NCBI RefSeq assembly: GCF_016624945.1
Contig: NZ_JACVUI010000003.1
Coordinates: 372,001 to 436,000 of the forward strand
DNA: 64,000 nt
Direction: 5' to 3'
Origin: Acinetobacter sp. S54
GTDB taxonomy: Bacteria > Pseudomonadota > Gammaproteobacteria > Pseudomonadales > Moraxellaceae
Shown here: positions 43,707 to 52,521 of the stretch, in pieces
How the letters are laid out: every line of letters begins with the position of its first letter
Position numbering within the stretch: the first letter of the stretch is position 1
Translations under genes and position numbers: made by a program
The notes under the pieces: model-generated
What the model was told of the DNA's origin: nothing
The model's input: only the letters and a program-made list of their open reading frames with translations
The model's database searches: none

Positions 43707-43925
43707 CACAGAAAAATATCGATTTCTAACAATTTTATTAGAGTTTTGATTGGGTTTGACCCGTAATAGCGCAGCAGAGGATCATTTTGACGCAACTTTA
43801 AAACAGATCCTTATGAGGATGAAATTAAAGTATTCCAGAAATAAATTAAAGAAAAGCACTGTGATTTTGATATTTATTTTTATATTTCAAATATATAAAG
43901 TAATTTTAATAATGTCTGAGAAAGC

Positions 43926-43941
43926 TGGCACAACACTTGCA
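43926..43941 (+). promoter_or_regulatory. sigma-54 (-24/-12) promoter for the nitrate operon
   Basis: TGGCAC-AACAC-TTGCA is a full match to the RpoN consensus. The predicted start, about 12 bases after the GC, falls at 43951-43952, exactly where the first leader hairpin begins. Confidence 0.88.
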
Positions 43942-43951
43942 TAATCTTATC

Positions 43952-43969
43952 TGAGTCAATGACGACTCA
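43952..43969 (+). promoter_or_regulatory. ANTAR target hairpin 1 of the nas leader
   Basis: Perfect 6-bp stem TGAGTC / GACTCA closing a six-base loop AATGAC. Loop position 1 is A and position 4 is G, the two conserved loop bases of ANTAR-protein target RNAs. It starts at the predicted +1. Confidence 0.82.
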
Positions 43970-43985
43970 AATTGAAAATTTGTAA

Positions 43986-44005
43986 GACGGCCAACGATGT
44001 CCGTT
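43986..44005 (+). promoter_or_regulatory. ANTAR target hairpin 2 of the nas leader
   Basis: Stem GACGG(C)C / G(T)CCGTT, with one C/T mismatch and one closing C-G pair, around a six-base loop AACGAT. Again it has A at loop position 1 and G at position 4. The linker from hairpin 1 is 16 bases, compatible with known paired targets. Confidence 0.78.
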
Positions 44006-44020
44006 CTGATCGATTGCCAA

Positions 44021-44037
44021 TACAGCTTTGTGCTGTA
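44021..44037 (+). promoter_or_regulatory. third hairpin of the nas leader, possible attenuator
   Basis: Perfect stem TACAGC / GCTGTA with a TTTGT loop, 34 bases before the transporter start. An alternative stem GCTTT / AAAGC in the same place would compete. Neither is followed by a U-run, so it is not a standard intrinsic terminator. How termination is achieved in this leader is open. Confidence 0.5.
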
Positions 44038-44070
44038 AAGCCCATATTACGTTCAGTTCAGGAGAAGGCG

Positions 44071-45417
44071 ATGTCTTCAAATTTAGATTTAAACGCTAAG
44101 AAAGCGACAAAAATAAATTTATTCAATTTTAGTGTTCCAGCGATGCGAGCCTTCCATATGAGTTGGCTCGCTTTTTTTGTCTGTTTTTTTGCATGGTTTG
44201 CATGCGCACCACTTATGCCTGTGATTGCTGGTGAGTTCCATTTAACCAAAGATCAAATTGCCAATATCAATATTGCAGCAGTCGCAATTACGATTTTGGT
44301 ACGTCTTATTGTTGGGCCATTATGTGATAAATATGGGCCAAGGAAAACGTATACCGCTTTATTACTTATTGGCAGTATTCCTGTATTTGGAGTGGCTGCT
44401 GCCAATAGTTATGAATCCTTTCTTTTTTTCAGATTATTAATTGGTGCGATTGGGGCAAGCTTTGTCATCACTCAATATCACACCAGTATTATGTTTGCGC
44501 CTAATGTCGTAGGAACCGCCAATGCCGCTTCTGCGGGTTGGGGTAATGCTGGTGGAGGAGCAACTCAGGCAATTATGCCGGTGTTGTTATCCGCATTAGT
44601 CATGTTCGGTGTTGAACAGGCAATGGGCTGGAGAGTTGCACTTATTGTACCGGGCTTGATGATGGTGGTGGTTGGTATTCTCTATTGGAAATTCACCCAA
44701 GATGCCCCTCAAGGAAATTATAAAGATCTACGTGCGCAAGGTATTCAAGTTGGGAGTGATAAAAAAGGTGGTGTAGCAATTTTGATGCATGCCGCACGTA
44801 ACTATCGTGTCTGGATTCTATTCGGTGCGTATGCTGCCTGCTTTGGTATTGAAATTTTCATTCATAACATTATTGCAATGTATTACGTCAATAACTTTAA
44901 CTTTGGATTAAAAGAAGCAGGTTTTGCTGCGGGGATTTTTGGTCTGCTTGCTTTATTTGCACGTGCTTTGGGCGGAATTGTTTCAGATAAAGTGGCTATC
45001 AAAAAAGGGCTGGATGGTCGTACTAAAGTGCTATTTGTGATGATTTTGGGGGAAGGGTTATTTCTCATTTTATTTTCTCAAATGAACAGTGCAATGCTGG
45101 CGATCATCAGTATGACTGTGTTTGCACTATTTACTCATATGGCGTGTGGTGCAACATATGCTTTGGTGCCGTTTATTGATCGTGATGCTTTAGGTGGTGT
45201 TGCTGGCATTATTGGTGCTGGTGGAAATGTCGGTGCAGTCGCAGCAGGTTTCCTGCTTAAAGGAATGATAGACATTCAAACGTGTTTAATGGTGTTAGGT
45301 GGTTTGGTGGTGATTGCTGCAGGTTTTGTGATGCTGATTCGTTTCTCAGTTGAACATAAAGTCAAAGAACAGCGCCTATTTGAACAGGCAGTTCTTGAAC
45401 GTAACAATCTTGTTTAG
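44071..45417 (+). CDS. nitrate/nitrite MFS transporter (NarK/NasA type)
   Basis: A 448-residue, 12-helix major facilitator of the nitrate/nitrite porter family. It has WLAFFVCFFAWFACAPLMP, RLIVGPLCDKYGPRKTY with the conserved charged motif, and the two glycine-rich nitrate signature segments GWGNAGGGATQAIMP and GAGGNVGAVAAGFLL. It imports nitrate for the assimilatory reductases downstream. The ATG after AGGAGAAGG is the start; the frame is open upstream only because it reads the leader RNA. First gene of the nas operon. Confidence 0.94.
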   Translation: MSSNLDLNAKKATKINLFNFSVPAMRAFHMSWLAFFVCFFAWFACAPLMPVIAGEFHLTKDQIANINIAAVAITILVRLIVGPLCDKYGPRKTYTALLLIGSIPVFGVAAANSYESFLFFRLLIGAIGASFVITQYHTSIMFAPNVVGTANAASAGWGNAGGGATQAIMPVLLSALVMFGVEQAMGWRVALIVPGLMMVVVGILYWKFTQDAPQGNYKDLRAQGIQVGSDKKGGVAILMHAARNYRVWILFGAYAACFGIEIFIHNIIAMYYVNNFNFGLKEAGFAAGIFGLLALFARALGGIVSDKVAIKKGLDGRTKVLFVMILGEGLFLILFSQMNSAMLAIISMTVFALFTHMACGATYALVPFIDRDALGGVAGIIGAGGNVGAVAAGFLLKGMIDIQTCLMVLGGLVVIAAGFVMLIRFSVEHKVKEQRLFEQAVLERNNLV

Positions 45418-45449
45418 ACAGATCTAACATCATTCAGAGGAGAACACCC

Positions 45450-47996
45450 ATGAAACTCATCATGATTGGCCATGGTATGGTCGGCCACAAATTTATCGAA
45501 GCCATCTTAGAAAAAGCAGATGATGAACTGGAAATTACCATCCTTGCTGAAGAGCCGCGTATTGCCTATGACCGCGTACATTTAACCGAATATTTTTCAG
45601 GAAAATCAGCAAAAGATTTATCATTGGCGCGTTTTGACTTTGCTGATGCACATGGTATTGATCTACGACTCAATACTAAAGCGATTGCAATCGATGCTGC
45701 TGAACAAACGGTTACTACCAATTTTGGTGATGTTATTCACTACGATAAATTGGTTTTAGCAACCGGCTCATATGCTTTTGTTCCTCCTATTTCGGGCAAT
45801 GATCGTGAAAACTGTTTTGTCTATCGTACTATTGAAGATTTAGATGCGATTCGTGCAGCAAGCTTAAATGCCAAATCAGGTGTGGTAATTGGTGGCGGTT
45901 TGCTCGGTTTGGAGGCTGCTAAAGCCCTGCGTGATTTGAATCTGGAAACTCATGTGGTCGAGTTTGCACCGCGTTTAATGGCAGTACAGATTGATGATTT
46001 AGGCGGTAAAGTTTTACGCCGTAAAATCGAAAATCTTGGGGTAAACGTTCATACCCAAAAAGCCACGCAATGTATTGAATCAGGTGAAAGTGCCACACAT
46101 GCTATGAAGTTTGCTGATGGTAGCGTACTTGAAACTGACATTATTCTATTCTCAGCGGGGATCCGTCCGCGTGATGAATTAGCACGTGTGAGTGGTTTAG
46201 CACTTGGCGAACGAGGGGGTATTAAAATCAATGATTATTGTCAAACCTCAGATGATAATATTTATGCGATTGGTGAATGCGCACTTTGGGATAATAAAAT
46301 CTATGGTTTAGTCGCACCAGGCTATGATATGGCACGAATTGCTGCAAAACATATTCTTGCTGAAGAAACCCATTGTTTTGCAGGTGCAGATATGAGCACC
46401 AAGTTAAAACTGATGGGTGTTGATGTCGCTTCGGTGGGTGATGCACATGGCATGACCCCAAACTCAGTTAGCTATTTCTATGCTGATGAAGATGCATTGG
46501 TTTATAAAAAAATTGTGGTTGATGCCGACAAAACTAAATTGCTTGGTGCAGTACTCGTAGGTGATGCCAAAAAATATAATGATCTTTTGCAAATGATGTT
46601 GAATGGACTCCCGCTTCCAGAAACTCCTGAAAGTTTGATCATGCCTGGTTTTGCTGATGTAGGTGCAAAAACGGGTGGTAGTGGTGTCGATTTGTTACCG
46701 GATAGTGCCATCATCTGTTCATGTAACAATGTCTCTAAAGCGGATATTTGCCAAGCCATCAGTGAGGGTTCAACTTCTTTAGGCGCTTTGAAAAAATGTA
46801 CTAAAGCCGCAACGGCGTGTGGTGGTTGTGCGCCCCTTGTGACTCAAGTCTTAAAATCTGAATTGCAACGTCAGGGTGTAACGGTCAATAACCATATTTG
46901 TGAGCATTTTCCATACTCACGCCAAGAGTTGTATCACTTGGTTCGTGTCAATGAAATCAAAACCTTTGATGATTTAATTCAACACTATGGTCATGGTTTA
47001 GGTTGTGATATTTGCAAACCTACAGCTGCAAATATATTGGCATCATGCTGGAATGATTTTGTTTTAAAACCAAATCATGCAGGTCTACAAGACAGTAACG
47101 ATTACTACTTGGGCAATATACAAAAAGATGGTTCTTACTCTGTCGTGCCGCGTATGGCAGGAGGTGAAGTTACACCTGATGGTTTGATTGCTGTAGGACA
47201 AATTGCTAAAAAATACAACCTTTATACCAAAATCACAGGTGGACAACGTGTCGACTTATTTGGCGCACAAATTCATCAATTGCCTTTCATCTGGGAAGAA
47301 CTCAACGCAGCAGGTTTTGAGTCTGGGCACGCTTACGGTAAATCACTGCGTACCGTGAAATCATGTGTAGGAAGTACATGGTGTCGTTATGGTGTAGATG
47401 ATTCTGTCGGTTTAGCGATTGAGCTGGAAAACCGTTATAAAGGTCTGCGTTCACCGCATAAATTGAAAATGGCAGTATCAGGTTGTACCCGTGAATGTGC
47501 TGAAGCGCAGAGTAAAGATGTGGGTGTGATCGCGACTGAAAAAGGCTGGAACTTATATGTTTGCGGTAATGGTGGTATGAAACCAAGGCATGCAGAGTTA
47601 CTGGCTTCCGACCTTGATACCAAAACCCTGATTCGTTATATCGACCGTTTTTTCATGTTTTATATCCAAACAGCAGATCGTTTACAACGCACCAGTGTGT
47701 GGCGTGACAATATGGAAGGTGGGTTGGACTATCTGAAATCAGTTATCGTCAATGATTCATTGGGTTTAGCTGAAGAACTTGAGCGCCGTATGAGTCACGT
47801 CGTGGGTACATATCAAGATGAATGGCGCACAGCGGTTGAAGATCCAGAAATTCGTAAACGCTTTCAAACCTATATTAATGCAAGTTCAGATCAACAAGCT
47901 GATCCGCATATTCAATTTACTAAAGTTCGGGATCAGATTCGTCCTTTGAATCAGGCTGAACGTTCAGAAGACCGTATACCTATGGTTGAAGCATAA
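45450..47996 (+). CDS. nirB: assimilatory nitrite reductase [NAD(P)H], large subunit
   Basis: An 848-residue siroheme/4Fe-4S flavoprotein reducing nitrite to ammonium. Order: FAD/NAD domains (MIGHGMVGHKFIEAIL; VVIGGGLLGLEAAKALRD), a bacterioferredoxin-associated [2Fe-2S] domain (CSCNNVSKADICQAI ... ATACGGCAPL), ferredoxin-like repeats, and siroheme-4Fe-4S ligands CVGSTWCRYG and SGCTRECAEA. Length matches E. coli NirB (847). It lies 32 bases after the transporter with an AGAGGAG site. The next gene supplies the small-subunit domain. Confidence 0.95.
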   Translation: MKLIMIGHGMVGHKFIEAILEKADDELEITILAEEPRIAYDRVHLTEYFSGKSAKDLSLARFDFADAHGIDLRLNTKAIAIDAAEQTVTTNFGDVIHYDKLVLATGSYAFVPPISGNDRENCFVYRTIEDLDAIRAASLNAKSGVVIGGGLLGLEAAKALRDLNLETHVVEFAPRLMAVQIDDLGGKVLRRKIENLGVNVHTQKATQCIESGESATHAMKFADGSVLETDIILFSAGIRPRDELARVSGLALGERGGIKINDYCQTSDDNIYAIGECALWDNKIYGLVAPGYDMARIAAKHILAEETHCFAGADMSTKLKLMGVDVASVGDAHGMTPNSVSYFYADEDALVYKKIVVDADKTKLLGAVLVGDAKKYNDLLQMMLNGLPLPETPESLIMPGFADVGAKTGGSGVDLLPDSAIICSCNNVSKADICQAISEGSTSLGALKKCTKAATACGGCAPLVTQVLKSELQRQGVTVNNHICEHFPYSRQELYHLVRVNEIKTFDDLIQHYGHGLGCDICKPTAANILASCWNDFVLKPNHAGLQDSNDYYLGNIQKDGSYSVVPRMAGGEVTPDGLIAVGQIAKKYNLYTKITGGQRVDLFGAQIHQLPFIWEELNAAGFESGHAYGKSLRTVKSCVGSTWCRYGVDDSVGLAIELENRYKGLRSPHKLKMAVSGCTRECAEAQSKDVGVIATEKGWNLYVCGNGGMKPRHAELLASDLDTKTLIRYIDRFFMFYIQTADRLQRTSVWRDNMEGGLDYLKSVIVNDSLGLAEELERRMSHVVGTYQDEWRTAVEDPEIRKRFQTYINASSDQQADPHIQFTKVRDQIRPLNQAERSEDRIPMVEA

Positions 47997-48006
47997 GGAA
48001 ATAGAG

Positions 48007-49641
48007 ATGACCAGTTTAAAGAACATCAATATGCTACCAGAAAGTCACTGGGTGGATGTATGTAACTTAGACGATATTACGCCTAATACAGGTGTGGGCG
48101 CGCTCATTGAAGGTCAGTCGGTCGCATTATTTCGTGTAGGTTACGAGAAACGCATTTATGCGCTTAGTAATAAAGACCCATTCAGCCACGCCAATGTAAT
48201 GTGTCGTGGCATTATTGGAGATTTACAAGGGGAACGTGTCATCGCATCTCCAATTTATAAGCAACATTTTAGTTTGGCAACTGGACGTTGTCTGGAAGAT
48301 AAAGACCAAAAATTATTGGTTTTCCCGACCAAAATTGAGAATGGCCGGGTTTGGGTGGGTACAGTTCCACAAAAAACGTATATTACTAATAATGGCGCTG
48401 TGCAAGAAAAGCTGAAACTGGTGCTGATTGGTAATGGTTTAGCGGGTATGCGTTGTTTAGAAGACCTACTTGACATGGCACCAGATCGTTATGAGGTGAC
48501 CGTTATTGGGGAAGAACCTTGGGGTAATTACAACCGTATTATGCTATCACCCGTTTTGTCAGGCGAAAAAACTATTGATGACATTATGTTACATCCACAT
48601 GTGTGGTATAGCGAAAAAGGCATTAAATTGATTGCCGATGATCCTGCTGTAAAGATTGATCGTACCCAGAAAGTCGTACACACAGAGAAAGGTGAACATG
48701 TAGATTATGATCGATTGATCATTGCAACAGGCTCGAAGCCTTTCATTCCTCCAGTGCAAGGTTCTGATTTGAATGGAGTGATTAGTTTTCGTGATATTTA
48801 TGACGTGAATACTATGCTCAAATATTGTGAAACCAAGAAAAATGCAGTGGTAATCGGTGGCGGTTTATTGGGACTGGAAGCAGCTTATGGTCTCAAACAA
48901 CGAGGCATGAATGTGACAGTGCTGCATTTGATGAACCGAATTATGGATCGTCAACTGGATAAACGTGCCAGCGCGATGTTACGCCATAGCATTGAGCAAA
49001 AAGGCATTAATATTATTACTGAAGCGAATACAGAGGCTTTAATTGGTAATGACGGTCATGTCAGCCAAGTTCGGCTTAAGGATGGAACGTTGCTTGAAGC
49101 TGATTTAGTCATCTTCGCAGTCGGTATTCGTCCAAATATTAACTTGGCTCATAATGCAGGATTACGATGTAATCGCGGTATTTTAGTCAATGACACGATG
49201 CAAACCTTTGACCCAAGTATCTATGCAGTGGGCGAATGTATCGAGCATCGTAATCAAACTTTTGGTTTGGTTGAGCCACTTTGGGGACAAGCATTTATTT
49301 GTGCAACGCACTTGGCTGAACATGGAAGTTTGACATTTAAATCACCTACAGTTCCAACTCAGTTAAAAGTCAGTGGTGTGGATGTTTTCTCTGCTGGTCG
49401 AATTGATTTAGAAAATAGCGAACCAAAAGAAGATTATGAAGACATCATTTTAAATGACGATAAACGTCAAATTTACAAACGTATTATTATCCAGAAAGAC
49501 AAAGTGATTGGCGCAGTTTTGTTCGGTGATACTGAAGATGGAATGTGGTATGCCGAGTTGATCGCAGATCAAACACCCGTTTCAACATTTAGAAATAAAT
49601 TGTTATTTGGTAAGGATTTTGCAATGAAAAAGGCAGGGTAA
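48007..49641 (+). CDS. fusion of nitrite reductase small subunit (NirD) with an FAD/NAD reductase
   Basis: A 544-residue fusion. Residues ~10-115 are a NirD domain (WVDVCNLDDITPNTGVGALI, IYALSNKDPFSHANV, ASPIYKQHFSLATGRCLED), which like E. coli NirD lacks Rieske cluster cysteine/histidine ligands. From ~133 a pyridine-nucleotide disulfide-type reductase follows (KLVLIGNGLAGMRCLEDLL; VVIGGGLLGLEAAYGLKQRG; EADLVIFAVGIRPNI), resembling the electron-transfer subunit of NasB/NasC type. It can serve NirB through its first domain and NasA through its second. The ATG with AAGGAAAT is chosen; a TTG 21 bases earlier overlaps nirB. Confidence 0.9.
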   Translation: MTSLKNINMLPESHWVDVCNLDDITPNTGVGALIEGQSVALFRVGYEKRIYALSNKDPFSHANVMCRGIIGDLQGERVIASPIYKQHFSLATGRCLEDKDQKLLVFPTKIENGRVWVGTVPQKTYITNNGAVQEKLKLVLIGNGLAGMRCLEDLLDMAPDRYEVTVIGEEPWGNYNRIMLSPVLSGEKTIDDIMLHPHVWYSEKGIKLIADDPAVKIDRTQKVVHTEKGEHVDYDRLIIATGSKPFIPPVQGSDLNGVISFRDIYDVNTMLKYCETKKNAVVIGGGLLGLEAAYGLKQRGMNVTVLHLMNRIMDRQLDKRASAMLRHSIEQKGINIITEANTEALIGNDGHVSQVRLKDGTLLEADLVIFAVGIRPNINLAHNAGLRCNRGILVNDTMQTFDPSIYAVGECIEHRNQTFGLVEPLWGQAFICATHLAEHGSLTFKSPTVPTQLKVSGVDVFSAGRIDLENSEPKEDYEDIILNDDKRQIYKRIIIQKDKVIGAVLFGDTEDGMWYAELIADQTPVSTFRNKLLFGKDFAMKKAG

Positions 49642-49740
49642 TATTTCTAAGAGGTTAAATTCCTGAAAATAAGATGAAAACTCAGCAAGACTCTTGAGAG
49701 TAAGCATCTTTAGAGAGATTAACGAGTTAAAGGGGCAGTC
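49642..49740 (+). other. 99-base spacer upstream of nasA
   Basis: The longest intra-operon gap. It contains a small perfect dyad ACTCTTGAGAGT, and no second sigma-54 promoter or hexaloop hairpin could be seen. It may be only an untranslated spacer. Confidence 0.4.
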
Positions 49741-52521
49741 ATGAACAGTATTCAATCTTTAGAACACAGTCGCTCCGAGCAAGCAGGAACCATCGTTACA
49801 AAAACAACGTGTCCTTACTGTGGTGTTGGATGTGGGGTAGATGTCAGTGTCCAATATAAAGCACAGGGCGCTATAGTAAAAGTTGCGGGTGATATGAATC
49901 ATCCTTCAAATTTTGGACGGTTGTGTATTAAAGGTAGCAATCTGGCTGATACTTTGGGACTGGAAACCCGTGTATTACATCCGATGTTTGGTCGTAAAAA
50001 CCATCGTACAGTCACTACATGGAATCAAGCTATTGAAAAAATTGCAGTTAAGTTTCAAGCCTGTATTGACCAATACGGACGCGACAGTATTGCATTTTAT
50101 GTCTCAGGTCAGTTGTTGACTGAAGACTATTATGTAGTCAATAAATTCGTTAAAGGCTATTTGGGCACTGCTAATATTGATACTAACTCGCGCTTATGTA
50201 TGTCATCTGCGGTTGCGGCACATAAACGCGCCTTTGGGGAAGATATTGTTCCTGCCAGTTATGAAGACTTTGAACATACGGACATGGTGGTTTTAGTTGG
50301 TTCTAACACCGCATGGTGCCATCCAGTTTTGTATCAACGTATCATGCAAGCCAAGACCAAGAATCCAGATTTATTTGTGGTGGTGGTAGATCCTCGTTTT
50401 ACCAGTACCTGTGAGCAAGCAGATCTACATTTGCCTATTTTACCTGGTCAGGATGTGGCTTTATTCAATGGTTTATTTCAGCACTTATATAACCATAATC
50501 ATGTCGATCATCATTTTGTTGAAACATACACAGAAGGTTTACAGGCTTTATTAGATGTTAGTAAAAGTGAATCTGATTTCAATAAGCTAGAGAAACGCAC
50601 AGGAATTTCAGCAGAAAAATTACAACTGTTTTTTGATAAATTTGCGCACACCAAGAAAGTAATGACGTTATTTTCAATGGGGGTGAATCAATCTTCACAG
50701 GGGGTGAATAAAGCCAATAGTATTATCAATTGTCATTTATTGACTGGAAAAATTGGGAAATTAGGAGCAGCGCCGTTTTCAATGACAGGGCAACCGAATG
50801 CTATGGGCGGTCGTGAGGTGGGTGGACTTGCCAATATGTTGGCAGCTCATTTGGATTTGGATAATCCCTCACACCAAAATCTAGTACAAGATTTCTGGAA
50901 TAGTCCTTTGATTGCCAAACAAGCAGGTTTAAAAGCTGTTGATCTGTTCCAGGCCATAGAAAGCGGCAAAATTAAAGCAATCTGGATTATGGCCACCAAT
51001 CCTGTAGTGAGCTTACCAGATGCAGATCAAGTTAAACGCGCATTGGAAAAATGTGAGTTTGTAGTGGTTTCAGATATTTGCGCAGATACGGATACTACGG
51101 CCTATGCTGATGTGCTCTTGCCTGCATTAGGTTGGGGTGAAAAAGATGGAACGGTCACCAATTCTGAGCGCCGCATTTCACGGCAACGCGCATTTCTGGC
51201 TCCTCCTAAGCAAGCCAAAGCAGATTGGTGGGCAGTGTGTGAAGTTGCAAAAAAACTGGGATTTGCTGGTTTTGATTTTAATCACGCTTGTGACATTTTT
51301 AATGAACATGCTGCTTTATCTGCTTATCAAAATGTAAGTGTAGAACAACGTGATCACGTCGAAAATTTTCGCTATTTCAATTTAAAAGGCTTAATGAATT
51401 TAAGTGTAGAAGAATATGACCATCTTCGCCCCACGCAATGGCCTGTATGGGAAAAAGATCAAAATATAAGCGTTGAGCAATTGTTCGATCAAGGAAGTTT
51501 TAGCAATAAAAATAAAAGAGCCAAGCTAATTGCGACCGTTGCGATTGATCCTGTCCATGCTCTTTCCACAGATTATCCATTAATTTTGAATACAGGTCGT
51601 ATTCGTGATCAATGGCATACCATGACCCGCACTGGTTTATCGGCAAATCTAACCACCCATAGAGCCGAGCCGTTTTGTGAGATACATCCAAATGATGCAT
51701 TAAAATTTGGTATTCGAGATAAAGCTTTAGTTGAAGTGCGTTCAGAATGGGGCAGTTGTGTATTACGGGTAACACTCGCTCAAGGCATACGCCGTGGACA
51801 AATTTTTGCCCCAATTCACTGGACGGAGCAAGTGGCATCAGATGCCCGGATTGGCAAAGTGGTCAATCCCGTGGTGGATGTAATCTCAGGTGAGCCAGAG
51901 TTTAAACACACGCCAGTTGCTATTCAGCCATTTCATACTACGTGGCAAGGGGTTTTATATGTGCGTGATGGCTTTGAACATTACATCAAGTCATCATTGC
52001 AAAATTGCGCATGGTGGACCAAGATTAAGACGGCGAAGGCAATACGTTATGAGATAGCGGATCGTCAAAGTTTTCATCAAATTCAGAAAAATCTAAAAAA
52101 CTTTTTACCTTTTGTCGATGAGACTTATGAATGGTTAAGCCTTGAAGATATTTCATCGCAACTCAGTCATAGTATTATTTTGCAAAATGGCATTTTGATT
52201 GCAAGTTTGTATATTGCACCTTCTGATTTATTGCCTGATCGGGATTGGGTCGCAAGTCTATTTAAGCGTGAGCGTTTGAGCGCCTTGCATCGTAAAGCAT
52301 TGCTTGCAGGGACTCCAATGTCTGCCTCGAATAATGATGGACCATTGGTCTGCAGTTGCTTTAAAGTAGGAAAAAATAAGATTATTGAAACCATTAAAAT
52401 GCAAAATATCACGCATGAAAAACAAGTCACTGCATGTTTAAAAGCGGGTGGAAACTGTGGTTCATGTTTACCTGAAATTCGTGGTCTTATTAAAGCTTGT
52501 CAGCAGGAGGCTGAAGTATGA
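49741..52521 (+). CDS. nasA: assimilatory nitrate reductase, molybdenum catalytic subunit
   Basis: A 926-residue Mo-bisMGD oxidoreductase reducing nitrate to nitrite in the cytosol. N-terminal 4Fe-4S ligands CPYCGVGCGVDV plus the fourth Cys in RLCIKGSNL; molybdopterin-binding segments GQPNAMGGREVGGLANMLAA and LNTGRIRDQWHTMTRTG. The C-terminus has an extra [2Fe-2S] BFD-like domain (CSCFKVGKNKIIETI ... LKAGGNCGSCLPEI), as in Klebsiella NasA, to receive electrons from a flavoprotein such as the adjacent fusion reductase. There is no Tat signal. Its stop overlaps the mobA start by four bases. Confidence 0.94.
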   Translation: MNSIQSLEHSRSEQAGTIVTKTTCPYCGVGCGVDVSVQYKAQGAIVKVAGDMNHPSNFGRLCIKGSNLADTLGLETRVLHPMFGRKNHRTVTTWNQAIEKIAVKFQACIDQYGRDSIAFYVSGQLLTEDYYVVNKFVKGYLGTANIDTNSRLCMSSAVAAHKRAFGEDIVPASYEDFEHTDMVVLVGSNTAWCHPVLYQRIMQAKTKNPDLFVVVVDPRFTSTCEQADLHLPILPGQDVALFNGLFQHLYNHNHVDHHFVETYTEGLQALLDVSKSESDFNKLEKRTGISAEKLQLFFDKFAHTKKVMTLFSMGVNQSSQGVNKANSIINCHLLTGKIGKLGAAPFSMTGQPNAMGGREVGGLANMLAAHLDLDNPSHQNLVQDFWNSPLIAKQAGLKAVDLFQAIESGKIKAIWIMATNPVVSLPDADQVKRALEKCEFVVVSDICADTDTTAYADVLLPALGWGEKDGTVTNSERRISRQRAFLAPPKQAKADWWAVCEVAKKLGFAGFDFNHACDIFNEHAALSAYQNVSVEQRDHVENFRYFNLKGLMNLSVEEYDHLRPTQWPVWEKDQNISVEQLFDQGSFSNKNKRAKLIATVAIDPVHALSTDYPLILNTGRIRDQWHTMTRTGLSANLTTHRAEPFCEIHPNDALKFGIRDKALVEVRSEWGSCVLRVTLAQGIRRGQIFAPIHWTEQVASDARIGKVVNPVVDVISGEPEFKHTPVAIQPFHTTWQGVLYVRDGFEHYIKSSLQNCAWWTKIKTAKAIRYEIADRQSFHQIQKNLKNFLPFVDETYEWLSLEDISSQLSHSIILQNGILIASLYIAPSDLLPDRDWVASLFKRERLSALHRKALLAGTPMSASNNDGPLVCSCFKVGKNKIIETIKMQNITHEKQVTACLKAGGNCGSCLPEIRGLIKACQQEAEV

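Larger units (their letters stand above)
43626..44070. promoter_or_regulatory. divergent control region of the nitrate island
   Basis: A 445-base gene-free gap between nasT and the transporter gene. It contains one -24/-12 promoter on each strand facing outward, 220 bases apart, and a ~120-base leader on the rightward side with two hexaloop hairpins. Frames that start inside the leader are non-coding. No convincing NtrC site (GCAC-N7-GTGC type) was recognised between the two promoters. The middle is AT-rich and bendable. Confidence 0.85.

Noticed and set aside
43972..44070. N-terminal extension of the nitrate transporter from a TTG
   Set aside because: It would translate the structured leader RNA; the ATG after AGGAGAAGG is a far better start and matches the family.
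51500..51838. 112-residue minus-strand ORF inside nasA
   Set aside because: It is entirely within a conserved catalytic region of nasA and has no supporting feature.
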